From Tubulanus polymorphus (Eukaryota; Nemertea; Palaeonemertea; Tubulaniformes; Tubulanidae), in NCBI RefSeq assembly GCF_964204645.1, contig NC_134036.1, forward strand, positions 2,046,001 to 2,110,000: a DNA stretch of 64,000 nt, given 5' to 3'. Of this stretch, positions 1-9,951 are shown one piece after another (the stretch's first letter is position 1; each line of letters opens with the position of its first letter). Below the pieces are notes generated by a model. The model ran no database searches. It had not been told where the DNA came from and saw nothing but the letters and a program-made list of their open reading frames with translations. The position numbers and the translations under genes were made by a program.

Positions 1-185
1 TATTGAGGTCTATGGCCCACACATAACATCATAAATTGGTCAGGAAATAAAGTGTTTTGTGGTATAGATGACACGTTTGTACGATTTTACACTGTAAATT
101 TATCATTTTTCAGGACTTTCAGGACCTAAAATCGGCAATATTTTTGATACAAACTGAGAAAGTATCAAAACATTTGAGAACGCGT
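1..185. other. Left-edge unique sequence
   Basis: No similarity to the duplicated unit and no coding region is visible. A TTTTTCAG acceptor-like string ends near 113, but an in-frame TGA at 155-157 separates it from the following gene remnant. Confidence 0.5.
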
Positions 186-496
186 TCAATGTGGAAGATT
201 CCGGACTAACATTTGATCCACTTGCGGGGTCCCCGTGTATAATCAATGATAAACATGTATTACTATCGGTAAACTCTGGGACTGGTAACAAAGGAGCCGT
301 GATTAGTATGAGATATAATGATGAGGGGTTTATAGATCACCCGCGTATAGTATTGAACTCTACTGACAGTGTGACAGGTGAGATACACAAAATATGTGAC
401 AGTAACACTGTAGTTATCCGTCACTTGGATAACAGTAATAAACCGGACTCACTGCGAGTTTATAATATAAACACTGTACTCACTCGTACAAAATAG
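186..496 (+). pseudogene. 5'-truncated copy of the coiled-coil/propeller gene
   Basis: This matches the last roughly 100 codons of the intact genes, beginning at the Asn-Val-Glu-Asp that follows the last propeller-like repeat and ending at a TAG at 494-496. Similarity begins abruptly near 186. An in-frame TGA lies at 155-157, and no start codon, N-terminal region or coiled coil is present in the window. The intact copies end in TAA overlapping an AATAAA string; here the change to TAG destroys that hexamer. It is either a dead remnant or the end of a gene whose 5' part was lost when the array formed. The rest could lie left of the window only if the 186 breakpoint were an assembly artefact. 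Confidence 0.8.
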
Positions 497-739
497 AAAT
501 TCGGTTTTAATCAAACATGATATAACACGTTTCATCAAGGATTAAATCCATAGATAGTCAAAATATGTGGATTTTTTAAAAGTTAAAGAATGTATCTTTT
601 TAGGACCTGTTTATGGAATGAGACTCTCATTCATTCTATTACGTAATATATCATAACAGAAAAAAAAAAACTTAAGAAGAAAGAATTTGACGAAAGAAGT
701 CATTACTATTAGAATTATTGTGAGAATGTAATCAATGCC
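497..739 (+). repeat. 3'-flank block X1
   Basis: This block of about 240 bp directly after the stop codon recurs after the other two genes (5096-5338, 9683-9925). It is also similar to a second block about 1.2 kb downstream in each unit (about 1686-1917 and 6290-6520). Shared strings include ATATAACACGTTTCAT and GTAAGAATGTAATCAAT-type ends. The pair X1/X2 suggests that an older 3'-flank duplication preceded the 4.6-kb unit duplication. Confidence 0.8.
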
Positions 740-937
740 GTGATTAGTATGAGATATAATGATGAGGGGTTTATAGATCATCCGCGTATAGTATTGAACT
801 CTGCAGACAATGCGACATTAGAGATACACAAAGTGTGTGACAGTAACACTGTAGTTATCCATCACCGGGATATCAGTAGTAAACAGGACTCACTGCGAGC
901 TTATAATATAAACACTGTACTCACTCGTACACAATAA
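740..937 (+). pseudogene. 3'-exon fragment of the propeller gene, copy 1
   Basis: The reading frame matches the last 65 residues of the intact proteins, from Val-Ile-Ser-Met-Arg-Tyr-Asn-Asp-Glu-Gly to a TAA after Thr-Arg-Thr-Gln. Nothing upstream of that point is present: block X1 abuts it directly. The frame is intact with several amino-acid changes relative to the main copy, such as Thr-Asp-Ser to Ala-Asp-Asn. It has no ATG at its start (CAATGCC) and no N-terminal region, so an expressed protein is unlikely unless it is spliced to another exon. Confidence 0.85.
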
Positions 938-2400
938 AAACCCTAAACGCTCTGTAAGTTGGACATTAGACATATATGAAGTGTGTAACAGTTTGAGTTA
1001 TCCGTCACTAGGATAAAAGTAATAAACCGAATAATGTAAACACTTCATAAAATAGAAACCAGTTTTAACCTGATTTTATATCAAGTATGAGACTAACGGT
1101 TACGATAACGTCTAGTGATTTAGCGTTTGACGACACGAATGTCTGTGTAATTAAATCGCTAATAAAGTCGTACATTTAACGGGGATTTCAAAAAGCCGTT
1201 TTGAGGTTTAACTAATTTATCAAAGAATGAATTATTTTAAGTAGTTAAGAAAAGTTAACTTGAAATCTATTTCAAAGCACATTCATAATTTTGGTGAAAG
1301 TGGGGCGCAAGTTCTTAATGGTAAATACGTAATCCACGCTTAAAATTAAGTTCCTAGTAGCGGTTTTATAGACTGGTATTAACTTTGGTCTGGGGGTTAA
1401 CTTTATTCATTTTCAATTGTGTTAACCCCCGGGTTGAAGTTGACACCAGTCTATAAAATAAGCCCCTTTAGTTTTATTCCCACGAAATTTTCTGAGCATG
1501 TTCACTCAACAAAACAGGAAAATGATCTGAAATTCTTTTTTGAGATTTGACGTTATTATGGGCTGTTTCTTGTGAAGCAAAATCAAATCACTGAGTTGAG
1601 GAGTTCTACCCTAATCTGTTAGTAATAATTGGAACTTATGGGATTTTCCGACTCACTAAGTTTTCGACTTTGACATGTTAAACTAATTATGATATAACAC
1701 GTTTCATTCGGGATTCAATCCATATATAGTCAAAATGTGGATTTTTTAAAAGTGAAAGAATTTAAGGTTTTTTGAAACCTGTTTGCGGAATGTGACTTTT
1801 CAGTCATACTATTACGTAAGATAATATAAAAGAAAAGAGACTAAAAGTTGAGAAGAGAAAATTTTTATGAAAAAAGTAATTATCATTAGAATTATTGTAA
1901 GAATGTAATCAATCATGATTGTATTGTTAAAAAACTAATATATTGACGAAATGATAATTATTAGAATTATAATAATAATGTGATTAACTATAATTGTATC
2001 GTCAAAAAAGAAAATATAACAAAAATAATTATTATGATCATCAACCAGTTGTAATTTCCGCTTTATTATTTTTTCTCTCTGGTCTTCTGTATAACATCAG
2101 GTCACTGGATCATCCTGAGGTCAGATGCACAGTCATTGCTTAGAAGACCATTTTAATTATGTTGCCAATCTAACGAATTTCCCTGCAATGCGTGCAGTGC
2201 AAGAAACGGACAAGACCGTCCAATGAATAGCACCATTGAGGCTTGTTAAAGGGCCAATGATGAGTTTTGTAAAATTACCACAAATAAGCGTTTTTGATAA
2301 AAATGATATAAATTTTCGATGACAAAAATTTGTCGAAAAATCAATAAAATTATTATTGGAGAGGATTTTTAAATAAGTAATTTCGACCTCGGTGAACCCG
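938..2400. other. Unit spacer, copy 1 (non-coding)
   Basis: AT-rich sequence with no coding region. It holds a hairpin element at 1361-1466 and block X2 at about 1686-1917. AT-rich degenerate direct repeats (ATTATTAGAATTAT-type) follow at 1870-2040. All of it is repeated in the next unit. Confidence 0.7.
1361..1466. repeat. Hairpin element (MITE-like), copy 1
   Basis: Arms of about 45 bp pair imperfectly. The left arm begins GGTTTTATAGACTGGTATTAAC and the right arm ends with GACACCAGTCTATAAAATAAGC. The inner part pairs GGGGGTTAAC with GTTAACCCCC. A second copy lies at 5965-6070, as part of the unit duplication, and an independent, better paired copy lies at 31222-31330. This recurrence outside the array marks it as a small mobile or formerly mobile inverted-repeat element rather than a chance palindrome. 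Confidence 0.8.
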
Positions 2401-3188
2401 GAAGTATGACTGACGTCACTTACAGAACAGCAACATCAACAAACATTGAAAAAACAGGGCGGGTAATTCAGAAGGGTTGTCGCATTTTTATGGACGAATT
2501 GCAACAATTCTCGCTCAAATAGTTTTGAAGATTAGTTTTCTTTTCTTGAATTTCGAATTGAAAACGAATGCGATTCGTCTTTGAAAACAAATTCAATAAG
2601 ACCCTGGACATATCACGTGACTGTTCTTATAAAAGACCCGAGTTGATTACTGACGTCATTATATAGTTCATAGAGAAACCGTTTTATCTGTATCTATAAG
2701 ATTTATCTGCGTCACTAGATCTGATAATCGGGTCTGTATTTCAAATTAGCGGTATGGTTTATTTAGATTATTATGACGTCATAACATTCGCGCACCTAGA
2801 TAGTTCACGTGTTTGGCGTAAAGGTCGCTGAAGGTTGCGACTCTGTACCTTCGTGGGGGGTTCAAAATACCGATCAGTCACGTGGTTAGAATCAAACACT
2901 GTGAATGATATCAATTCACTTTTCTTGTGTTGGTAGCAACAACAGTTAAAAACGACTTCAATTGTTAATTTCGTTTTAAGTTACGTGTTTGTATTATGTC
3001 TGTATCTATTGACGACGACCTATTTATCAAACGGTAAAATGGCGGCAGAACTGGTTCTTGCCGCGCCCGTCTTTTGTACAGTTACTATTTAGAGAAGGCA
3101 AACCATAACCCTGGGACTAATATCACCTGACTGTTCTACGCCCAAACCGCATTCAGTTCATTTGTGGTGTTAATTACTGACGGTCAAC
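2401..3188 (+). promoter_or_regulatory. Putative promoter region of gene A
   Basis: The 790 bp upstream of the start codon are strongly conserved between units. They hold three perfect CRE palindromes TGACGTCA at 2411-2418, 2651-2658 and 2774-2781, a CACGTG E-box at 2614-2619 followed by a TATA-like CTTATAAAAG at 2626-2635, and another CACGTG at 2879-2884. AAAATGGCGGC at 3037-3047 resembles a YY1 initiator motif. The transcription start cannot be fixed by eye. The TATA-like box is about 560 bp from the ATG, and the YY1-like motif at 150 bp is the nearer candidate. Confidence 0.5.
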
Positions 3189-5095
3189 ATGGCTACAAGT
3201 AATCCGGATCGTTTCGAGATTTCCGTACCTTTCAAAGGACGTCGCGTTACCGTTTGGTCCGATCAGGATAATGAGTACAGAACGATACAAAATTACTTTT
3301 ATCAGCCATTGTTTAATTTGGAATCTGATCGAATAACTGCGGATGGAAATATATTACAACTTGATATAACTCTGTGGTGTGAAGAATTAGAGGCTGCTAT
3401 TGAACAAAAACTAAAAACCATCTATACAAGTCACGTAATAGCGGTGCAGATGATGCCGTTTGATGAGGTAAGAATCTGTAATTCTCATCTTCAGTTTCAT
3501 CATCACCCGCGTGTGATACTAGACGGGTGACCACTGCGAGGTGAGAGTCAAATAGAAAAAATCTTTTTATATTTCAGGTGAAATTAGAATGGGGAGATGC
3601 GCCCTCTGGTGTGGAGATACCGAATCATCCGATCCCGTTCAATCATCAACCTCAGAATCACGTGTTTATCGTTAAATGTGAAAATGAAGAAATGTGTGAA
3701 ATCTACAAATCGCGACTTCAACAATCTCCGCAATCAATAGGTTCGGGTCTTGTGATCGGTGCTAGTCGTCACGGGAACGAATACGTGTTTAGAGTGAACA
3801 CTGTACCGATCAGTGAAGCGCGAACAGTTCAACCAGACATTGATCAACGTCATAATTCCCAAATCGACAATGTGAAACTGTTTCAAGATAATTTAGAAAA
3901 TCAATTCTCTCAATTAAAACGCACAGTTGAAGAGAGACTGAACCGGTGCTGTACTGAACAACAACTTGAAGAAAGGCTGAACCGGTTCTGTACTGAACAA
4001 CAACTTGAAGAGAGGCTGAACCGGTTCTGTACTGAACAACAACTTGAAGAGAGGCTGAACCGGTGCTGTACTGAACAACAACTTGAAGAGAGGCTGAACC
4101 GGTGCTGTACTGAACAACAACTTGAAGCATTAGAAGTTAAACTGAACAACGCTATCGATGACGTCACAGGGAGAGTGGATGAAGTGGAGAGTTCTATTGG
4201 TGTCGTCATTGATTCATTAACGATCAGTAAACAGGTTCAGACAGATTTCTCACCTGACCTAGCGAACTCATTACCTGGTGAGCAGACGGGTAAACAGTCA
4301 CGTATAATATGTGCGGACATCTGGGGGCCCAATGATATATATTACATGGATGATAATGATGTAATGAAGAGATATATAGAGTGTGATGGTGATGATTGTT
4401 TACTAGGACTCGATACAGATAGTAACGGTCACCTGTTTGTAGTCGTGGAGAAAAACGAGAAACTCTTCCTGAGAAAATATAAAGATCAGGACAAAGTGTT
4501 AGAGGAAGATGTCACTGATATTGTGTCTGAATGTGGAACACTAGTCATTCGTGGTAACAATATTTACATCAAGTCAGGAAGAGACGTTCATGTTTTACGT
4601 TTACTAGAAAACCCTGTAAATAGTTTGATTGATAGAAACCGTGTGAAAAAATATCAGCTCCCGGATGGAGAGTACGAATATATCAAATGTTTAGATGTCG
4701 ACACGCGGGGACGCATGTTTGTATACTGTAATAGATCGGGAAGATTACTCTATCTAACAGCTGATGCGGAATTGATCAGTTTTATCAATGTGGAAGATTC
4801 CGGACTAACATTTGATCCACTTGCGGGGTCCCCGTGTATAATCAATGATAAACATGTATTATTATCGGTAAACTGTGAGACTGGTAACAAAGGAGCCGTG
4901 ATTAGTATGAGATATAATGATGAGGGGTTCATAGATCACCCGCGTATAGTATTGAACTCTACTGACAGTGTGACAAATGAGATACACAAAATATGTGACA
5001 GTAACACTGTAGTTATCCGTCACTGGGATAACAGTAATAAACCGCACTCGCTGCGAGTTTATAATATAAACACTGTACTCACTCGTACACAATAA
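3189..5095 (+). CDS. Gene A: coiled-coil repeat / beta-propeller-like protein, 598 aa
   Basis: Two exons, 3189-3467 and 3578-5095, are joined in phase 0 across a 110-bp intron (GAG|GTAAGA ... TTTCAG|GTGAAA). The start is the ATG in AACATGGC, conserved in gene B. I recognise no named family for residues 1-200 (Met-Ala-Thr-Ser-Asn-Pro-Asp-Arg start), a predicted globular region. Residues about 211-275 are five exact 13-residue units (Leu-Asn-Arg-Cys/Phe-Cys-Thr-Glu-Gln-Gln-Leu-Glu-Glu-Arg) within a longer coiled coil reaching about residue 305. Residues about 320-598 have segments such as GLDTDSNGHLFVVV and CLDVDTRGRMFVY, the Asp-x-x-Gly-x-hydrophobic pattern of NHL/SMP30-type propeller blades. 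No signal peptide or membrane segment is seen, so it is probably intracellular and oligomeric. Function is unknown. An AATAAA hexamer overlaps the TAA stop. Confidence 0.88.
3929..4123 (+). repeat. 39-bp coding minisatellite, 5 copies
   Basis: Units lie at 3929-3967, 3968-4006, 4007-4045, 4046-4084 and 4085-4123. Each encodes the same 13 residues. A single G/T variation switches the first of two adjacent residues between Cys and Phe, in the order Cys, Phe, Phe, Cys, Cys; the second Cys is invariant. The nucleotide copies are nearly identical, which points to recent expansion by slippage or unequal exchange. Thirteen is not a heptad multiple, so the stalk cannot be a canonical continuous heptad coiled coil. 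Confidence 0.95.
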
Positions 5096-5334
5096 ACACC
5101 CGGTTTTAATCAAACATTATATAACACGTATCATTCGAGATTAAATCCATAGATAGTCGAAATATGTGAATTTTTTAAAAGTTAAAGAATGTATCTTTTT
5201 AGGACCTGTTTATGGAATGAGACTCTCATTCATTCTATTACGTTATATATCATAACAGAAAAAAAAGACTAAAAGTTAAGAAGAAAGAATTTGACGAAAA
5301 AAGTCATTACTATTAGAATTATTGTGAGAATGTA
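5096..5334 (+). repeat. 3'-flank block X1, copy 2
   Basis: This is similar to 497-739 and leads directly into the second 3'-exon fragment. No coding content. Confidence 0.75.
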
Positions 5335-5541
5335 ATGAATGCCGTGATTGGTATGAGATATAACGATGAGGGGTTCATAGATCACCCGCGTATAGTATTG
5401 AACTCTGCAGACACTGCGACATTAGAGATACACAAAATATGTGACAGTAACGCTGTAGTTATCCGTCACTGGGATAACAGTAGTAAACAGGACTCACTGC
5501 GAGCTTATAATATAAACACTGTACTCACTCGTACACAATAA
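5335..5541 (+). pseudogene. 3'-exon fragment of the propeller gene, copy 2
   Basis: This is the counterpart of 740-937 in the second unit. Here a C-to-G change creates an ATG at 5335, giving an open frame of 68 codons (Met-Asn-Ala-Val-Ile-Gly-Met start) that ends in TAA. The frame stays open in both units despite the missing upstream exon. It could be a neutral remnant, a small peptide gene, or an alternative terminal exon spliced to the gene upstream; no acceptor of good quality is seen directly before it. Confidence 0.75.
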
Positions 5542-7000
5542 AAACCCTAAAAGCTCTGTAAGTTGGACATTAGACATATATGAAGTGTGTAACAGTTTGA
5601 GTTATCCGTCACTAGGATAAAAGTAATAAACCGAATAATGTAAACACTTCATAAAATAGAAACCAGTTTTAACCTGATTTTATATCAAGTATGAGACTAA
5701 CGGTTACGATAACGTTTAGTGATTTAGCGTTTGACGTCACGAATGTCTGTGTAATTAAATCGCTAATAAAGTCGTACATTTAACGGGGATTTCAAAAAGC
5801 CGTTTTGAGGTTTAACTAATTTATCAAAGAATGAATTATTTTAAGTAGTTAAGAAACGTTAACTTGAAATCTATTTCAAAGCACATTCATAATTTTGGTG
5901 AAAGTGGGGCATAAGTTCTTAATGGTAAATACGTAATCCACGCTTAAAATTAATTTCCTACTAGCGGTTTTATAGACTGGTATTAACTTTAGTCTGGGGG
6001 TTAACTATATTCATTTTTAATTTTGTTAACCCCCGGGTTGAAGTTGACACCAGTCTATAAAATAAGCCCCTTCAATTTTATTCCCACGAAATTTTCTGAG
6101 CATGTTCACTCAACAAAACAGGAAAATGATCTGAAATTCTTTTTTGAGATTTGACGTTATTTTGGGCTGTTTCTTGTGAAGCAAAATCAAATCACTGAGT
6201 TGAGGAGTTCTACCCTAATCTGTTAGTAATAATTGGAACTTATGGGATTTTCCGACTCACTAAGTTTTCGAGTTTAACATATTAAACTAATTATGATATA
6301 ACACGTTTCATTCGGGATTCAATGCATATATAATCAAAATGTGGATTTTTTAAAAGTGAAAGAATTTAAGGTTTTTTGAAACCTGTTTGCGGAATGTGAC
6401 TTTTCAGTCATACCATTACGTAATATAATATAAAAGAAAAGAGACTAAAAGTTGAGAAGAGAAAATTTTTATGAAAAAAGTAATTATCATTAGAATTATT
6501 GTAAGAATGTAATTAATCATGATTGTATTGTAAAAAGCTAATATATTGACGAAATGATAATTATTAGAATTATAATAATAATGTGATTAACTATAATTGT
6601 ATCGTCAAAAAAGAAAATATAACAAAAATAATTATTATGATCATCAACCAGTTGTAATTTCCGCTTTATTCTTTTTTCTCTCTGGTCTTCTGTATAACAT
6701 CAGGTCACTGGATCATCCTGAGGTCAGATGCACAGTCATTGCTTAGAAGACCATTTTAATTATGTTGCCAATCTAACGAATTGCCCTGCAATGCGTGCAG
6801 TGCAGGAAACGGACAAGGCCGTCCAATAAATAGCACCATTGAGGCTTGTTAAAGGGCCAATGATGAGTTTTGTAAAATAACCACAAATAAGTGTTTTTGA
6901 TAAAAATGATATAAATTTTCGATGACAAAAATTTGTCGAAAAATCAATAAAATTATTATTGGAGAGGATTTTTAAATAAGTAATTTCGACCTCGGTGAAT
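5542..7000. other. Unit spacer, copy 2 (non-coding)
   Basis: Counterpart of 938-2400, with block X2 near 6290-6520 and the hairpin at 5965-6070. No coding region is seen. Confidence 0.7.
5965..6070. repeat. Hairpin element, copy 2
   Basis: Inverted arms start with GGTTTTATAGACTGGTATTA and end with ACACCAGTCTATAAAATAAG. It is in the same position within the unit as the copy at 1361-1466. Confidence 0.8.
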
Positions 7001-7790
7001 CCGGAAGTATGACTGACGTCACCTACAGAACAGCAACATCAACAAACATTGAAAAAACAGGGCGGGTAATTCAGAAGGGTTGTCGCATTTTTATGGACGA
7101 ATTGCAACAATTCTCGCTCAAATAGTTTTGAAGATTAGTTTTCTTTTCTTGAATTTTGAATTGAAAACGAATGCGATTCGTCTTTGAAAACAAATTCAAT
7201 AAGACCCTGGACATATCACGTGACTGTTCTTATAAAAGACCCGAGTTGATTACTGACGTCATTATCTAGTTCATAGAAAAACCGTTTTATCTGTATCTAT
7301 AAGATTTATCTGCGTCACTAGATCTGATAATCGGGTCTGTATTTCAAATTAGCGGTATTGTTTATTTAGATTATTATGACGTCATAACATTCGCGCACCT
7401 AGATAGTTCACGTGTTTGGCGTAAAGGTCGCTGAAGGTTGCGACTCTGTACCTTCGTGGGGGGTTCAAAATACCGATCAGTCACGTGGTTAGAATCAGAC
7501 ACTGTGAATGATATCAATTCACTTTTTTGTGTTGGTAGCAACAACAGTTAAAAACGACTTCAATTGTTAATTTTGTTTTAAGTTACGTGTTTGTATTATG
7601 TCTGTATCTATTGACGACGACCTATTTATCAAACGGTAAAATGGCGGCAGAACAGGTTCTGGCCGCGCCCGTCTTTTGTACAGTTACTATTTAGAGAAGG
7701 CAAACCAGAACCCTGGGACTAATATCACCTGACTGTTCTACGCCCAAACCGCATTCAGTTCATTTGTGGTGTTAATTACTGACGGTCAAC
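7001..7790 (+). promoter_or_regulatory. Putative promoter region of gene B
   Basis: All three CRE palindromes are conserved relative to gene A (7014-7021, 7254-7261, 7377-7384), as are the CACGTG/CTTATAAAAG pair near 7217-7238 and the AAAATGGCGGC motif near 7639. Conservation of these sites may simply reflect recent duplication. Confidence 0.5.
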
Positions 7791-9682
7791 ATGGCTACAA
7801 GTAATCCGGATCGTTTCGAGATTTCCGTACCTTTCAAAGGACGTCGCGTTACCGTTTGGTCCGATCAGGATAATGAGTACAGAACGATACAAAATTACTT
7901 TTATCAGCCGTTGTTTAATTTGGAATCTGATCGAATAACTGCGGATGGAAATATATTACAACTTGATATAACTCTGTGGTGTGAAGAATTAGAGGCTGCT
8001 ATTAAACACGAACTAAAAACCATCTATACAGGTCACGTAATAGCGGTGCAGATGATGCCGATTGATGAGGTAAGAATCTGTAATTCTCATCTTCAGTTTC
8101 ATCATCACCCGCGTGTGATACTAGACGGGTGACCACTGCGAGGTGAGAGTCAAATAGAAAAAATCTTTTTATATTTCAGGTGAAATTAGAATGGAGAGAT
8201 GCGCCCTCTGGTGTGGAGATACCGAATCATCCGATCCCGTTCAATCATCAACCTCAGAATCACGTGTTTATCGTTAAATGTGAAAATGAAGAAATGTGTG
8301 AAATCTACAAATCGCGACTTCAACAATCTCCGCAATCAATAGGTTCGGGTCTTGTGATCGGTGCTAGTCGTCACGGGAACGAATACGTGTTTAGAGTGAA
8401 CACTGTACCGATCAGTGAAGCGCGAACAGTTCAACCAGACATTGATCAACGTCATCATTCCCTAATTGACAATGTCAAACTGTTTCATGATAATTTAGAA
8501 AATCAATTCTCTCAATTGAAGCACACAGTTGAAGAGAGACTGAACCGGTTCTGTACTGAACAACAACTTGAAGAGAGACTGAACCGGTTCTGTACTGGAC
8601 AACAACTTGAAGAGAGGCTGAACCGGTGCTGTACTGAACAACAACTTGAAGAGAGGCTGAACCGGTTCTGTACTGAACAACAACTTGCAGCATTGGAAGT
8701 AAAACTGAATAAGACTATCGATGACGTCACAGGAAGAACAATCAATGATGTCATAGGGAGAATAGATAAATTGGAGATATCTATTGGTGACGTCATTGAT
8801 TCATTAACGATCAGTAAACAGGTTGAGACAGACTTCAGATCTGAGCTAGTGACGTCATTACCTGGTGAGCAGACGGGTAAACAGTCACGTATAATATGTG
8901 CGGCCTACTGGGGGTCCAGTAATATATATTACATGGATGATAATGATGTAATGAAGAGATATATAGAGTGTGTTGGTGGTGATTGTTTACTAGGACTCGA
9001 TACAGATAGTAACGGTCACCTGTTTGTAGTCGTGAAGAAAAACAAGAAACTCTGCCTGAGAAAATATAAAGATCAGGACAAAGTGTTAGAGGAAGATGTC
9101 ACTGATATTGTGTCTAGATGTGGAACACTAGTTATTCGCGGTAACAATATTTACATCCAGTCAAGTAGAGACGTTCGTGTTTTACGTCTATTAGAAAACC
9201 CTGTAAACAGTTTAATTGATAGAAACCGTGTGAAAAAATATCAGCTCCCGGATGGAGAGTACGAATATATCAACAGTTTAGATGTCGACACGCGGGGACG
9301 CATGTTTGTATACTGTAATAGATCGGGAAGATTACTCTATCTAACAGCTGATGCGGAATTGATCAGTTTTATCAATGTGGAAGATTCCGGACTAACATTT
9401 GATCCACTTGAGGGGTCCCCGTGTATAATCAATGATAAACATGTATTATTATCGGTAAACTCTAGGACTGGTAACAAAGGAGCCGTGATTAGTATGAGAT
9501 ATAATGATGAGGGGTTTATAGATCACCCGCGTATAGTATTGAACTCTACTGACAGTGTGACATATGAGATACACAAAATATGTGACAGTAACACTGTAGT
9601 TATCCGTCACTGGGTTATCAATAATAAAACGGAGTCACTGCGAGTTTATAATATAAACACTGTACCCACTCGTACAAAATAA
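7791..9682 (+). CDS. Gene B: coiled-coil repeat / beta-propeller-like protein, 593 aa
   Basis: Two exons, 7791-8069 and 8180-9682, are joined in phase 0 with the same intron borders as gene A. The N-terminal 200 residues are almost identical to A (for example Glu-Gln-Lys to Lys-His-Glu near residue 77). The stalk has four 13-residue units instead of five. It is followed by a different linker: an extra stretch carries two more Ile-Asn-Asp-Val/Ile-Asp-Asp-Val type segments, so total length is only five residues shorter. The propeller-like region shows most of the substitutions, including Asp-Ile-Trp-Gly-Pro-Asn to Ala-Tyr-Trp-Gly-Ser-Ser and Lys-Cys-Leu to Asn-Ser-Leu. It ends in TAA overlapping AATAAA. 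Function is unknown; the pattern suggests divergence of the binding head on a shared base. Confidence 0.88.
8531..8686 (+). repeat. 39-bp coding minisatellite, 4 copies
   Basis: Four in-frame units encode the 13-residue repeat, with the variable residue in the order Phe, Phe, Cys, Phe. The second unit has Gly in place of Glu in Thr-Glu-Gln-Gln. It has one unit fewer than gene A and a different Cys/Phe order, so arrays change quickly between paralogues. Confidence 0.95.
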
Positions 9683-9951
9683 ACACCCGGTTTTAATCAA
9701 ACATGATATAACACGTTTCATCAAGGATTAAATCCATAGATAGTTGAAATATGTGAATTTCTTAAAAGTGAAAGAATGTATCTTTTTAGGACCTGTTTAT
9801 GGAATGAGACTCTCATTCATTCTATTACGTTATATATCATAACAGAAAAAAAAGACTAAAAGTTAAGAAGAAAGAATTTGACGAAAAAAGTAATTTCTAT
9901 TGGAATTATTGTGAGAATGTAATCAATTATGATTGTATCGCAAAAGAAAAC
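9683..9951 (+). repeat. 3'-flank block X1, copy 3, joined to X2-type continuation
   Basis: Up to about 9925 this matches the 3' flank of genes A and the left remnant. It then continues into AATTATGATTGTATCGC, matching the sequence after X2 (about 1908), instead of entering a 3'-exon fragment. The gene-fragment module is therefore absent from this unit. Confidence 0.75.

Larger units (their letters stand above)
186..9930 (+). repeat. Tandem segmental duplication, about 4.6-kb unit
   Basis: Three head-to-tail copies can be aligned by eye. Gene starts lie at 3189 and 7791 (4602 bp apart), main stop codons at 496, 5095 and 9682, and 3' fragments end at 937 and 5541. Long stretches of the spacer (for example 938-3188 against 5542-7790) differ only by scattered substitutions and small indels. 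The leftmost copy begins inside the last exon at about 186, where similarity to about 4787 starts abruptly. The third copy lacks the 3' gene fragment and part of the spacer. Its 3' flank passes straight into sequence matching the spacer from about 1905 onward, interrupted by a foldback insertion. Confidence 0.95.

Noticed and set aside
3810-4209. Minus-strand open frames opposite the 39-bp repeats
   Set aside because: Antisense shadows of the in-frame repeat in gene A; the sense frame is conserved and spliced.
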